From Candidatus Kryptonium sp. (GTDB taxonomy: Bacteria; Bacteroidota; Ignavibacteria; Kryptoniales; Kryptoniaceae), in assembly GCA_025060635.1 (NCBI GenBank), contig JANXBN010000003.1, positions 110,406 through 174,405 on the forward strand: DNA of 64,000 bases. Direction: 5' to 3'. The notes beneath the pieces are model-generated. The model had not been told where the DNA came from and made no database searches. It saw nothing but the letters and a program-made list of their open reading frames with translations. The position numbers were made by a program, and so were the translations under genes. Shown here in pieces: positions 44,676 through 54,868 of this stretch. Position 1 is the first letter of the stretch. The number at the start of each line of letters is the position of its first letter.

Positions 44676-47261
44676 ATGGCTGAAAAGAAAAAAGCAGAAA
44701 AACCTCAAACGAAAAAAGCGCTTGAAACATCAAGCTATTTGATTGATATCAATCCAAAGTATCATTCTATTATCTACATTTTTTTGATAATTCTCTTGTT
44801 GCTTGTTTTATTCAATAAGGCTTTGATAGAAGGTAAAATTTTTATATCTGGAGATATAATTGCATTCAAAAGTTGGTACGCTCTTGGGGAAGATGCTCGT
44901 GAACAAAAAGTCCCTTTACTTTGGAATCCCTACATTTTTTCAGGAATGCCAGGTTATGCTAGCTTAATTGTCGGTCCTGAACGAACCTTTGATTTAATAG
45001 GAGTTATAAGGGATTTTATATTTAACTTAATATCTAAAATTTCTCCCGATAGAGAAGTTTTTGATATTGTAATTTACATGATTATTCACCTGATAATCAT
45101 GGCTATTGGGGCATATGTTCTGGCGCGTCAGAAGGGAATGAGCAAATTTGTTTCTTTCATAGTTGCTTTTTCCATGACTTTTTCAACTTTTTTTATCGTT
45201 TGGATTACGGTTGGACATCAGACCAAAATTATTACTATGTCTGTTTTTCCATATTTGTTATTGCTAATTGAAAAAACAAATGAAAAAATAAAAATAATCA
45301 ACATAGCACTGCTCACAATAGTAATTTGGGTAATTTTCGCAGCCTCTCACATTCAAATGATGTTTTATATATACCTCGCTGTTGGAATCTATTACTTAAC
45401 AAACTTGATAGTTAAAATCACAAAAAAAGAAAATATTTTTGGATTAGTTCGTTCTGGCTTTGTGTTTGCTTTAGCGACACTTTTAGCTTTTGGAATTTTC
45501 CTTGACAAGTATTTACCAGTTCTTGAATATAACAAATATTCAATTCGTGGACAGCCACCGATAACTGAAATGAAAGAATCACAAGGTGAAGAAAAAGGAA
45601 CCGCTCAAAAAACTGGTCTTGACTATGAATACGCGACGCAATGGTCATTTAGCCCTGGCGAGATTTTGACATTCATAATTCCATCTACTTATGGATTTGG
45701 TTGGAGAAATTACAATGGAATTTTAAGCGGTGGTGAAACTGTCCGATTGAATACCTATTTCGGACCAATGCCATTTACAGATGCAGCAAATTACCTTGGT
45801 GGAGTTGTGGTTCTACTTGCCATAATTGGAATAATTTTGAATTTCAAAAATGACACTTTTGTTAAATTTTTAACCTTTCTATCTTTGATCTCACTTTTTA
45901 TTTCGTTTGGAAAAGAATTTCCATTGTTATACGATCTTTTCTTCTACTATGTCCCTTTCTTTAACCGTTTCAGAGTTCCAAGCATGATCTTATCTCTTGT
46001 AATGTTTGCTGTTCCAATTCTTGCAGGTTATGGTTTGAATTCCATTTTACAATTCTATAAAAACGGATTCCCTGAAAAAGTTAAAATTGCTTTTAGAAAT
46101 TTAGCTTTAGTTTTTGGAGGATTGTTTATGTTTTCAATTATCTTCAAAAGCTTTATTTCAGATATATATCGTTCTCTCTTCGCTACTGATAAAGCTCTCT
46201 CATTGGTTATTCAAAGCAACTTTGGGATGATAAATCAGGAACTTTTCAATAGAGTTGTTCCATATATTTACGAGTTCATTTTTAATAATTTTTTAACTGA
46301 TTTTCTCATTTTCCTTGGGCTTTCCACGATCTTATGTGCGCTTATTTATTTGCTTTCCCTTCGCAAAATAAACTTACATATTTTCAATTTTGGCATTGCT
46401 TTAATTGTAATCTTTGATTTGTGGCGGGTTGATAATATGGTGCTTCATTACTCAAATAAAGAAGAACTAACATCAATATATAAAGCTCCTGACTATGTTG
46501 AATACATAAAGCGTGATACCACTCTTTATAGGGTCATTGAACTCTCTGGAGGTCAACCTGTTATGTCAAATTATCTTGCTCTGTATCGTTTACAAAATGC
46601 ATTTGGCTATCATGGCGCAAAGATGAGAAGTTATCAAGATCTAATTGATGTCGCTGGAATTACAAATCCATTTGTTTTAAACCTTTTGAATGTTAAGTAT
46701 GTAATAAGTGATAGATACGATTCTATTTACGGAAATTTGGTTTACAACGGTAGCAAGAAAGTTATATTTAATCCAAATTATTTACCGAGGGCCTTTTTTG
46801 TAAACCGCTATCAAGTTGAGAAACCGTTAAATATACTTCTTAAAATGAAAAATGCAGAATTTAACCCGCGCGATGTAGTTTTCCTTGAAGATACACTCGA
46901 CATTAAGATTGATCCACCAACTGAAAAGGCCTATGTTGAATTAATGAAATACCAAATTCAAAAAATAATTTTGAAAGCAAATGCGACAGGGAATAACCTT
47001 TTGTTCTTAAGCGAAACTTGGTATCCAAACTGGAAATGTTATATTGATGGTAAAGAAGTCCCTGTTTATAAAGCTAATTATGTTTTTCGTGCTGTTGTGG
47101 TTCCACCTGGTATACATGAGATTGTATTTGTTTATGAAGATAAAGAATTTGAACTTGGTAGCAGAATTAGTTTGTTTATAAATATCTTAATTCTTGGTGC
47201 ACTTTTAATTTCACTTATTCCATATGCCCAAAAACTCATCCTTAAAGCCGAGAAACGATGA
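44676..47261 (+). CDS. YfhO-family polytopic membrane protein
   Basis: An 861-residue inner-membrane protein with a Lys-rich cytoplasmic N-terminus and more than ten hydrophobic helices. A C-terminal soluble part (about 620-830) includes NYLPRAFFVNRYQVEKP and FLSETWYPNWKCYIDGKEVPVYKANYVFRAV. The early segment DIIAFKSWYALGEDAREQKVPLWNPYIFSGMP-like region and the soluble tail are typical of YfhO/GT-C-fold membrane proteins. These are thought to transfer sugars from polyprenyl-phosphate donors in the periplasm. The substrate is unknown. Its stop overlaps the next glycosyltransferase gene (ATGA), so it heads the surface-polysaccharide operon. Confidence 0.85.
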   Translation: MAEKKKAEKPQTKKALETSSYLIDINPKYHSIIYIFLIILLLLVLFNKALIEGKIFISGDIIAFKSWYALGEDAREQKVPLLWNPYIFSGMPGYASLIVGPERTFDLIGVIRDFIFNLISKISPDREVFDIVIYMIIHLIIMAIGAYVLARQKGMSKFVSFIVAFSMTFSTFFIVWITVGHQTKIITMSVFPYLLLLIEKTNEKIKIINIALLTIVIWVIFAASHIQMMFYIYLAVGIYYLTNLIVKITKKENIFGLVRSGFVFALATLLAFGIFLDKYLPVLEYNKYSIRGQPPITEMKESQGEEKGTAQKTGLDYEYATQWSFSPGEILTFIIPSTYGFGWRNYNGILSGGETVRLNTYFGPMPFTDAANYLGGVVVLLAIIGIILNFKNDTFVKFLTFLSLISLFISFGKEFPLLYDLFFYYVPFFNRFRVPSMILSLVMFAVPILAGYGLNSILQFYKNGFPEKVKIAFRNLALVFGGLFMFSIIFKSFISDIYRSLFATDKALSLVIQSNFGMINQELFNRVVPYIYEFIFNNFLTDFLIFLGLSTILCALIYLLSLRKINLHIFNFGIALIVIFDLWRVDNMVLHYSNKEELTSIYKAPDYVEYIKRDTTLYRVIELSGGQPVMSNYLALYRLQNAFGYHGAKMRSYQDLIDVAGITNPFVLNLLNVKYVISDRYDSIYGNLVYNGSKKVIFNPNYLPRAFFVNRYQVEKPLNILLKMKNAEFNPRDVVFLEDTLDIKIDPPTEKAYVELMKYQIQKIILKANATGNNLLFLSETWYPNWKCYIDGKEVPVYKANYVFRAVVVPPGIHEIVFVYEDKEFELGSRISLFINILILGALLISLIPYAQKLILKAEKR

Positions 47262-48460
47262 AAATTCTAATCCTCTCGCATAAAATGCCGTATCCTCCAA
47301 AGGATGGAGGAAGTATCGCAACGCTAAACTATGCAAAAGAATTGGCAAATCTTGGCTGTGAGATTACCATTCTCGCAATGAATACTTATAAAAGAAAATT
47401 TGAGGTAGATAAAATTCCAGACGAGTTAAAGAAATTAATAAAATTTTACGCTGTTGATGTTGATACGAAGATAAAAGTTTGGTATCTTTTTATAAATATG
47501 TTTCAAGATGTCTCATACCACATCTGGCGCTATGGAGCATCTTTGAAGTATAGAAACACCTTAATTGAGATTTTAAATAATCATAAATTTGATATTGTTC
47601 AGCTTGAGGGATTATACTTAGCACCTTATTTAAGTTTAATTAAAAAGAACTCAGATGCCAAGGTCGTCTTGCGCTCGCATAATATAGAGTATGAAATACT
47701 TGAAAGATATGCTGAGTGGGAGAGATCAATTTTAAAAAAATACTGGTTAAAAGTTCAGTCAAAAAGGTTAAAAAAATATGAGTTTAAAGTATTAAATCAA
47801 TTTGATGCGGTTATTGCTATAACTGAAAGGGATGCAAAAGTTTTAAAAGAAAACGGCTGTAAAGTTCCAATCTTCGTTGCTCCCGCTGGGATTGAGATTG
47901 ATAAATATAAAGCACAATTGTTATCAGTTGATTCTAATTCTATATTTTTCTTGGGCGCGCTTGATTGGTTTCCAAATCAGCAAGGTCTTGAGTGGTTTTT
48001 AAATAATGTATGGATGGAATTATACGAAAAATTTCCAAGTTTAAAATTTTACATTGCAGGTCGCAATCCAAATTTATGGAAATTCTCTTCAAAGGTTTCT
48101 AAATTCCCAAATGTTGAGCTCGTAGGTGAGGTTGAAGATGCCATTGAGTTCATGAAAGACAAACAAACTATGATAGTTCCAGTTTTCGCTGGAAGTGGAA
48201 TTAGAGTGAAAATTATTGAAGCCCTTGCATTAGGGAAAATTGTTGTAACAACAAGTGTTGGAATTGAGGGAATTGAAGCAAATCAAGTTAAAAATGTTTT
48301 AATAGCTAATACGAAGGATGAATTTATAGAAAAAGTTAGCAAAGCTCTTGAAATTAAAAGTGAAAATTTGAAAAATGAAACGATTAAAATAAAAGAAAGA
48401 TACGATATTAGGTTTTTGACAAGAGCTTTATTTGAGTTTTACAAACAAATTACAACATAA
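47258..48460 (+). CDS. Glycosyltransferase family 4 protein (first of three)
   Basis: A 400-residue GT-B enzyme. The N-terminal acceptor domain begins ILILSHKMPYPPKDGGSIATLNYAKELANLGC. The donor domain has FFLGALDWFPNQQGLEWF and the nucleotide-sugar site FAGSGIRVKIIEALALGKIVVTT, with the usual Glu. The VLRSHNIEYEILERYAE segment resembles enzymes that build exopolysaccharides. Donor and acceptor are unknown. It overlaps the YfhO gene by 4 nt and is followed by another GT4 gene after 32 nt. Confidence 0.87.
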   Translation: MKILILSHKMPYPPKDGGSIATLNYAKELANLGCEITILAMNTYKRKFEVDKIPDELKKLIKFYAVDVDTKIKVWYLFINMFQDVSYHIWRYGASLKYRNTLIEILNNHKFDIVQLEGLYLAPYLSLIKKNSDAKVVLRSHNIEYEILERYAEWERSILKKYWLKVQSKRLKKYEFKVLNQFDAVIAITERDAKVLKENGCKVPIFVAPAGIEIDKYKAQLLSVDSNSIFFLGALDWFPNQQGLEWFLNNVWMELYEKFPSLKFYIAGRNPNLWKFSSKVSKFPNVELVGEVEDAIEFMKDKQTMIVPVFAGSGIRVKIIEALALGKIVVTTSVGIEGIEANQVKNVLIANTKDEFIEKVSKALEIKSENLKNETIKIKERYDIRFLTRALFEFYKQITT

Positions 48461-48492
48461 TCCTCTCAAAACATCAACTTAAAAGAAAAGAT

Positions 48493-49593
48493 ATGCGAAT
48501 AACTTTTATCGGTTCCTTTGTTAAAACGAAAACTGGAATTGAAAGAATTAATGAGGAGTTAATTAAAAGATTAATTCAAGATGACGAAATAGAAAAAATA
48601 GATATCATAGCACCAAAACAAAGAGCTCACTTGCAAGATATTGTAATAAAAAGCGATAAAGTTAGGCTACAAACATTTCCAACTTCTTTTTTAAAATTGC
48701 TCTTTTTTATTCCAAGATTCATAAAAACTATCGGAGGTAATCCGGTTTGTGTTATAGCCAATATAAGGCCTATAGCAATTATAGCTTATCTTTGCTGTTT
48801 TTTTAAATATCAAACCAAAATAATTCAAATCGTTCCAGATATCATCGCTTGGCATTATCCAAAACTTTTTCCATTTATTGTTTCTTTATCTTTTAAAATT
48901 TTTGGTATCTTATTTAAAAATTTTCCTTCTTTGTATATCGTCCATTCTGAGTTCACAAAAAACGATCTAATTACAGAGTGGGGCATAGATGAGAAGAAAA
49001 TAAAAGTTGTAAAATTAGGAACCTTCATTAAACCTCACCAACCTAGAGACAATTTCGGCAGCAAGAAGATCCTATTTGTTGGAACAATAGAGCCAAGAAA
49101 AGGACTTGACAAACTGCTTGATGCTTACGAGATTATCAAACAAGAAATACCTGATGTTGAGCTTATTATATGTGGCAAGATAGGATGGAAAGTAAAAGAT
49201 CTCGTCCTCAAATTGAATAAAATGATAAGCACTAATACCAAAGTAAAATATTTAGGATATGTTGATGACGATAAGTTAATAAATCTATATCGTGAGGTTG
49301 ATGTTTGTGTTTATCCGTCTTTTTATGAAGGCTTTGGATTACCACCACTTGAAGCGATGGCTTGCGGTTGCCCAGTTATAGTTTCAAATACCTCATCACT
49401 TCCAGAAGTGGTAGGGGAAGCAGGAATTACTGTAGATCCAATAGATGTTAAACAGCTTGCTACTGCTATAAAAGAAGTTATTCTAAATGATGCTTTAAAG
49501 AGAAAATTAAGCATCGCCGGAATTCAAAAAGCCGAAGAGTACGATCTAAATGTCAATCTACTTCAATTAATTGAAGTAATTAAAAATGCTTGA
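48493..49593 (+). CDS. Glycosyltransferase family 4 protein (second)
   Basis: A 366-residue GT4 enzyme. The GT-B donor half is textbook: [32 protein letters not shown] and the E-x7-E pair in [23 protein letters not shown] (near residue 280). The short spacing [17 protein letters not shown] is the linker after the N-domain. This subgroup often transfers mannose or rhamnose onto a lipid-linked glycan. It overlaps the GT2 gene by 8 nt. Confidence 0.88.
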   Translation: MRITFIGSFVKTKTGIERINEELIKRLIQDDEIEKIDIIAPKQRAHLQDIVIKSDKVRLQTFPTSFLKLLFFIPRFIKTIGGNPVCVIANIRPIAIIAYLCCFFKYQTKIIQIVPDIIAWHYPKLFPFIVSLSFKIFGILFKNFPSLYIVHSEFTKNDLITEWGIDEKKIKVVKLGTFIKPHQPRDNFGSKKILFVGTIEPRKGLDKLLDAYEIIKQEIPDVELIICGKIGWKVKDLVLKLNKMISTNTKVKYLGYVDDDKLINLYREVDVCVYPSFYEGFGLPPLEAMACGCPVIVSNTSSLPEVVGEAGITVDPIDVKQLATAIKEVILNDALKRKLSIAGIQKAEEYDLNVNLLQLIEVIKNA

Positions 49594-50560
49594 TCTTACG
49601 ATATCTATTGTGAATTATGACACAAGTGAAATGATTGTAAAGTGTCTTGATAGCATTTTTAAATTTACAAAAAATTTAAATTTTGAAGTTATAGTTGTTG
49701 ATAATGGATCATCAGATGGAAGTCCCGAAATTATCGCAGAAAGATTTCCTTCCGTAAAGTTAATTAAAAATCAGCAAAACGAAGGATTTGCAAGAGCTCA
49801 TAACAAAGCTTTTAAATTATCTTCAAGTAAATATTTCGTAGTTTTAAATTCCGATGTTGTTATAGAGCATAACGCATTCAAAGAACTTGTTGATTTTATG
49901 GAAAAAAATCCCGATGTTGCTTTACTATCCCCAAAGGTTTTTTATCCAGATGGACGTATTCAAGATATCATTGATTACAGCCCTAGCATAAAAGATGTTT
50001 TGTTAAAAATTTTTTATAGAGTCAAACTCATAAATAAAGAAAAATTTCACGCCTATAGCCCTATTAATTTCAACTATAATCAAATGAAAATCTTAACATC
50101 TAATGAATATATAACTGGTTGTTGTTACTGTGTTCGCAGAGAACATATAAAAAACGATGAACTTTTTGATGAAAAATTCTCACCAGTATATTTTGAAGAT
50201 ACGGATTTATGTGCTCGCTTAATTAATGCGGGATTTAAAGTAGTTTATTATCCGAAAACTTATGTAATACACCATCACGGTTATACTGTTTATAAAAAGC
50301 GAGAAAGCAACTATAAAGATTTTGTAAACTTTAGGGTTATCTACAGATTGAATAGGTATTACTACTTTAGAAAGCACAAAGGATACATACAGGAAATTTT
50401 AGTCAGGTTACTTGATTTTGCTGAATCCTTAATTTTGCTAACCTGGAGATTGCCAAAATGGTTTCTTGAAAAAAAACAGCATGATAGAATATATCTTGAG
50501 ATAGATTTTAATACATTAAAAGCAAGTTTGGGTTTGATAAAAAAACATAAATTGGTATGA
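49586..50560 (+). CDS. Glycosyltransferase family 2 (WbbL-like)
   Basis: A 324-residue GT-A enzyme: TISIVNYDTSEMIVKCLDSI, VVDNGSSDGSPEII, NEGFARAHNKAF and the metal-binding VVLNSDVVIEHNAF (DxD-like NSDVV near residue 92). EDTDLCARL near residue 210 is the catalytic-base motif. The pattern is that of rhamnosyltransferase WbbL and relatives that extend O-antigen or exopolysaccharide units. It lacks transmembrane helices and works at the inner leaflet. It overlaps its neighbours on both sides. Confidence 0.88.
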   Translation: MLDLTISIVNYDTSEMIVKCLDSIFKFTKNLNFEVIVVDNGSSDGSPEIIAERFPSVKLIKNQQNEGFARAHNKAFKLSSSKYFVVLNSDVVIEHNAFKELVDFMEKNPDVALLSPKVFYPDGRIQDIIDYSPSIKDVLLKIFYRVKLINKEKFHAYSPINFNYNQMKILTSNEYITGCCYCVRREHIKNDELFDEKFSPVYFEDTDLCARLINAGFKVVYYPKTYVIHHHGYTVYKKRESNYKDFVNFRVIYRLNRYYYFRKHKGYIQEILVRLLDFAESLILLTWRLPKWFLEKKQHDRIYLEIDFNTLKASLGLIKKHKLV

Positions 50561-51738
50561 AAAAAGTTGCTCTGGTTAGAGGGAATGCTTTGACAAAATT
50601 TGAACTACAATATTACTATCCCCTTGAAGACCGATTTGAAATTGTTGGAATAACAACATTGAAAAATCAGTTTAATGTTAATGAAAATAAATTAAAAATA
50701 ATCCGCCTTCCTTCTGTTTACGATTTTGAATTTTTCATCCCAAGAAAATTTAAATTTAGAAAAATTTACCAGCGAATTTTTTACTATGAACTATTCTGGC
50801 AGAAAATTTTTGGGCTTGAAAAGGCATTAAAAAACTTTGATATAATCCACTCGGGCGATTTGGAGTATTTCTATACTTATCAATCTGCAAAAGCAAGGTT
50901 AAAGTATGATAAAAGATTAGTAATAACACAATGGCAAAATATACCATTTGCATATGGATTGCGAGGATACCGCTTTGTGGAAAGCAAAAGATTCAAAATT
51001 TTAAAAGAAGCCATTGATGTTATAATTGCGAAATCGGAAAGAACAAAATTGGCGCTTATACTTGAAGGTTTTCGCGAGGAAAAGATTAAAATTATTAAAC
51101 CCGGCATAGATCTTAACAAATTTAAACCGATGGAAAAAGACGAGTTTCTAATGAAAAAATTGGGAATAGGGGAGAATGATAAAATTATTCTATTTTCTGG
51201 ACGATTACATTGGCATAAGGGGGTTCAAGTTCTTTTTAACGCCTTTAAATTACTTCTTATGGACAAAGAAATTAATCCAAATTATGTTAAACTTTTAATT
51301 GTTGGGACTGGTGAATTAAAAAATATGTTATACGATTTTTCAAAGTTCTTAAATATTGAAAAAAATGTTAAACTCGTTGGCTTCGTTGATTATGAGGAGA
51401 TGCCAAAATATCACAATCTTGCGGATATTTTCGTCTTGCCAAGTGTTCCCACCCAGAGATGGCAGGAACAATTTGGAATGGTTCTTATTGAAAGCATGGC
51501 TTGTGGAAAGCCAGTTATAACCACGATGAGCGGATCTATACCTGAAGTAGTTGAAGATAATGCAATGCTTGTTCAACCCTTTGATTTTCTTGAGCTTTAT
51601 AAAGCAATGAAGAAAATCCTCACTGACAATAAATTGGCAAACGAACTTAGCAAAAGGGGAAGAGAATTTGTAGTTAAGAATTACAATGCAGAAAATGTCG
51701 CAAAAGAAATTGAAAAAGTTTACAACTCTGTATTATGA
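50557..51738 (+). CDS. Glycosyltransferase family 4 protein (third)
   Basis: A 393-residue GT4 enzyme. The N-domain is unusual (VALVRGNALTKFELQYYYPLE) but the donor half is standard: ILFSGRLHWHKGVQVLFNAF, LLIVGTGELK, LVGFVDYEEMPKYHNLADIFVLPS and EQFGMVLIESMACGKPVITT with the conserved Glu pair. It overlaps the GT2 gene by 4 nt and the flippase gene by 4 nt. The sugar is unknown. Confidence 0.88.
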   Translation: MKKVALVRGNALTKFELQYYYPLEDRFEIVGITTLKNQFNVNENKLKIIRLPSVYDFEFFIPRKFKFRKIYQRIFYYELFWQKIFGLEKALKNFDIIHSGDLEYFYTYQSAKARLKYDKRLVITQWQNIPFAYGLRGYRFVESKRFKILKEAIDVIIAKSERTKLALILEGFREEKIKIIKPGIDLNKFKPMEKDEFLMKKLGIGENDKIILFSGRLHWHKGVQVLFNAFKLLLMDKEINPNYVKLLIVGTGELKNMLYDFSKFLNIEKNVKLVGFVDYEEMPKYHNLADIFVLPSVPTQRWQEQFGMVLIESMACGKPVITTMSGSIPEVVEDNAMLVQPFDFLELYKAMKKILTDNKLANELSKRGREFVVKNYNAENVAKEIEKVYNSVL

Positions 51739-53231
51739 TGAAATGGTCAAGGAGAAAAATTTTAAGTGATTTCTCTGTAGCATTAATTGCTCAATATCTA
51801 ACACAATTCATTCTTTTCTTTCGTAATTTTGTTTTTGCAAAATTACTTGGGCCTTCCGACTTTGGAATCTATGCCTCAATTTTTTTATTCTTTTCATATG
51901 GGACATATGCTAATCTTGGGATAATTGATGGGATCTCAAGAATCGCTCCATATGAAATAGGAAGCGGAAACGAAAAAAAAGTTAAAAACTTGTTTGGAGC
52001 GGGATTATTTGGACTAAATTTTATAACATCAGCATTTGTGGTTGCCCTTGTTATTTACTCAATAATATCCCCCTTTCAAACAATAGTTGAAAATAGATTT
52101 TCTGTTATATTAACTGCTTTATCTATTTTGCTGAACCAAAATTTTCTTTTCGTTATTTTATATCTGAGGATTAAGCACAATTTTAAAAAATCATACATTC
52201 TTCAACTTTTTCAAGCAATACTTGATTTCACGCTTTCAGTTATTTTGATGCTGAAATTTAAGGTGCTTGGGATATTTGTCGGAATGATGCTTGGCTTTTT
52301 AATCACGCTTCTTTTTTCATTTAAAGATTTGTTAAAAGAAATAAAACCTAACTTTAACCTTAATCTTGTAAAAGAAATTCTAAGAATTGGTTTTCAGATT
52401 TTAATTGTTGGTTTTACCTACGGATTTTTAATGAGCCTTGATAAATTTTCCGTTGCAAATTTATTTGAAAAATCGCAAATGGGAATTTACTCTATTGCGG
52501 TTGGTTTAGGAGTGATACCTTATTTTATTTCCTCTACGCTTGGACAATTTATCGGACAAAGAATGCTTGAAGAATTTGGAAGATCAAAATTAAAGGAAAA
52601 TCTTAAAATTTTCCTTGATGAATCTTTGCTCGTTCTTGCGTTTATTACACCACTCGTTTCAATACTTACAATAGCTTTTGCGGAGCCATTTATCTACTTG
52701 TTTTTGCCAAAGTATGAAGAAAGTTTAAGATATGTAGATAAACTTGCGATTGCTTATTATTTCCTCTCGCTTGGCGCTATACTTGGAACATTTTTAATTA
52801 GCATAAACCAACAGATTAAGATTCTTATATTAAACCTCAGCGTCATTCCAATTGTGCTTTTTTTAAACTATGTTGTCTATAAAAATAATTTAGGATTGCT
52901 TGGAATTGCTTATGTTACCTTCTTTAATTTCTTTGTCCGAACTTTTTTTCTCTTCATTTTTAGTTATGGAAACTACGCAAGTTTACTCTCATCAATAATC
53001 TCGTTTGCTAAATTCTCGTTTCCATCCGTGCCGATCTTATTTGCTTTCGCCCTGAAGTTTTTCATATTTGATGTTTATTTAAAATTTTACTTAAGAATTT
53101 TAATATCTCTCGTTTGGCTTGTTTTTGCGGTTTACTATTTGCTGAGAAAGACGCAAATTGTTTCAAATATGATAGAAATTATTAGCAGTAAAATTGGAGT
53201 GTATTTGAGCAGAATTTCAGATTTGTTTTGA
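51735..53231 (+). CDS. Polysaccharide flippase (Wzx/MATE-like)
   Basis: A 498-residue membrane protein with about twelve to fourteen helices. It begins with the signature of the polysaccharide-synthase family (SDFSVALIAQYLTQFILFFRNFVFAKLLGPSDFGIYAS), where LLGPSDFGIYA is diagnostic. Further landmarks are LYLRIKHNFKKSYILQLFQ and IAYYFLSLGAILGTFLISINQQ. It should move lipid-linked oligosaccharide units across the inner membrane. It is the last gene of the glycan operon before porX, and no wzy polymerase or wzz gene is visible here. Confidence 0.9.
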   Translation: MMKWSRRKILSDFSVALIAQYLTQFILFFRNFVFAKLLGPSDFGIYASIFLFFSYGTYANLGIIDGISRIAPYEIGSGNEKKVKNLFGAGLFGLNFITSAFVVALVIYSIISPFQTIVENRFSVILTALSILLNQNFLFVILYLRIKHNFKKSYILQLFQAILDFTLSVILMLKFKVLGIFVGMMLGFLITLLFSFKDLLKEIKPNFNLNLVKEILRIGFQILIVGFTYGFLMSLDKFSVANLFEKSQMGIYSIAVGLGVIPYFISSTLGQFIGQRMLEEFGRSKLKENLKIFLDESLLVLAFITPLVSILTIAFAEPFIYLFLPKYEESLRYVDKLAIAYYFLSLGAILGTFLISINQQIKILILNLSVIPIVLFLNYVVYKNNLGLLGIAYVTFFNFFVRTFFLFIFSYGNYASLLSSIISFAKFSFPSVPILFAFALKFFIFDVYLKFYLRILISLVWLVFAVYYLLRKTQIVSNMIEIISSKIGVYLSRISDLF

Positions 53232-53270
53232 AAAAAGTTTGTTTATTTTGGATTTGATTTTTATTTTTTT

Positions 53271-53300
53271 ATGAAAAAGAAAACAGCAGCGGTGAAGTGA
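53271..53300 (+). other. Nine-codon upstream ORF overlapping the porX start
   Basis: ATG AAA AAG ... AAG TGA encodes MKKKTAAVK and its stop TGA overlaps the porX GTG start (GTGA at 53297-53300). It may act as a coupling leader or be chance. Confidence 0.3.
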
Positions 53301-54868
53301 AAGAGAAAAAAGGACACATACTTTGGATAGATGATGAAATAGAACTCTTAAGATCTCACATATTATTTCTTGAGCAAAAAGGATATGAGGTTTCAGTAGC
53401 CACAAATGGAGATGATGCGGTTGAATTTTTAAGAGAAAAAGGTAAGGATATTGATCTTATATTACTTGATGAGATAATGCCTGGGAAAGGTGGTCTTCAA
53501 ACTTTATCTGAAATTAAAGATCTATTTCCTGGAATCCCTGTTGTTATGGTGACAAAAAATGAAGAAGAAAGTTTAATGGAAGAAGCGATTGGATATAAAA
53601 TAAGTGATTATCTTACCAAGCCGGTTAATCCGAGCCAGATTTTGATGGTTTGTAAGAAATTTATTGAAGCGAAAAAAATCGCAAGTGAAAAGCTGACAAT
53701 TGAATATCTTCAAGGATTTCGCTCCATTGAAAATGCTTTGATGACGGAGTTAGATTATCAAGATTGGATTGAAATTTATCTTCGTTTAATAAAATGGGAT
53801 ATTGAACTTGATGAACATCCAGAGTTGGGATTAAGAGAATCGCTCTTTGAACAAAGAAGACGATGCAATATTGAATTTGGAAAATATATTGAACAAAACT
53901 ATCCCGAGTGGATTGCGTCGGAGAATAGACCTGTTTTATCTGTTGATATAGTTGAAAGATATATTATTCCAGAGATTGAAGATGGGAAGAATGTTGTTTT
54001 ATTTGTTGTTGATTGCATGCGTCTTGATCAATGGTTTGTGATTGAAAAAGAATTACATGATTATTTCATCGTTGAAAGAGATTATTATTATTCAATTCTA
54101 CCAACTGCGACTCCATATGCAAGAAACGCAATTTTCAGTGGCCTCTTTCCGATAGATATAGAGAAAAGATTTCCAGAATTATGGGAAGGGAACAACGATG
54201 AGGAAAAAAGCAGGAACAAATACGAAAGAGAATTTTTGGAGGATTTGCTAAAGCGAAACAGAGTCAATTTGAAATCAAAGATAAAATACTTCAAGATAAT
54301 TGATCCAGATTTTGGAGTAGGGGTTGAGCAAAATATAACCTCTTACGCTCAAGGGCAATTAACTGCAATAGTTGTAAATTTTGTTGATATGCTTGCTCAT
54401 AGCCGTAGCAATTCAACAGTTATCAAAGAGCTATCTTTTGATGAATCTGCATATAGAAGCGTAACTCATGCTTGGTTCGTTCATTCTTCATTTTACAGAA
54501 TGCTTAAAACGCTTTCAAAAATGAAAAATGTTGTCGTTTTTGTCACCACCGATCACGGTAGCATAAGAGCTCTTCGCGGTTCAAAAGTTTTTGCGGATAA
54601 GGAAGCAGCAACAAATTTGAGATATAAATATGGAAGGAATCTAAGATGTGATGAGAAGGAAGCAATTTTCATAGAAAAGCCCGAAACATACAAATTGCCC
54701 AAACGAGGTGTGGCGATAAATTATATAATTGCAAAGGAAGATTATTATTTTGTATATCCAACTGATTATCACCATTACTTAAGTTTATATAAAGATACAT
54801 TTCAACACGGCGGTGTTTCTCTTGAAGAGATGATCATACCGATTGTCAAACTCATTCCGAAAATTTAA
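53297..54868 (+). CDS. porX: PorX, type IX secretion response regulator with PglZ domain
   Basis: A 523-residue two-domain regulator. Residues 1-125 are a receiver (HILWIDDEIELLRSHILFLEQKGYEV, phospho-acceptor Asp near 58 in LILLDEIMPGKGG, DYLTKPVNPSQI). The rest is a PglZ/alkaline-phosphatase-fold domain with VLFVVDCMRLDQWFVIE, the nucleophile region LPTATPYARNAIFSGLFP, NFVDMLAHSR and VTTDHGS, which carry the metal ligands. PorX controls and supports type IX secretion in Bacteroidota and in Porphyromonas partners PorY, which is not here. The start is GTG at 53297, the only start codon in that frame after the preceding stop. It links this glycan locus to the sorted proteins at 37-44 kb. It overlaps tsaE by one base. 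Confidence 0.9.
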   Translation: MKEKKGHILWIDDEIELLRSHILFLEQKGYEVSVATNGDDAVEFLREKGKDIDLILLDEIMPGKGGLQTLSEIKDLFPGIPVVMVTKNEEESLMEEAIGYKISDYLTKPVNPSQILMVCKKFIEAKKIASEKLTIEYLQGFRSIENALMTELDYQDWIEIYLRLIKWDIELDEHPELGLRESLFEQRRRCNIEFGKYIEQNYPEWIASENRPVLSVDIVERYIIPEIEDGKNVVLFVVDCMRLDQWFVIEKELHDYFIVERDYYYSILPTATPYARNAIFSGLFPIDIEKRFPELWEGNNDEEKSRNKYEREFLEDLLKRNRVNLKSKIKYFKIIDPDFGVGVEQNITSYAQGQLTAIVVNFVDMLAHSRSNSTVIKELSFDESAYRSVTHAWFVHSSFYRMLKTLSKMKNVVVFVTTDHGSIRALRGSKVFADKEAATNLRYKYGRNLRCDEKEAIFIEKPETYKLPKRGVAINYIIAKEDYYFVYPTDYHHYLSLYKDTFQHGGVSLEEMIIPIVKLIPKI

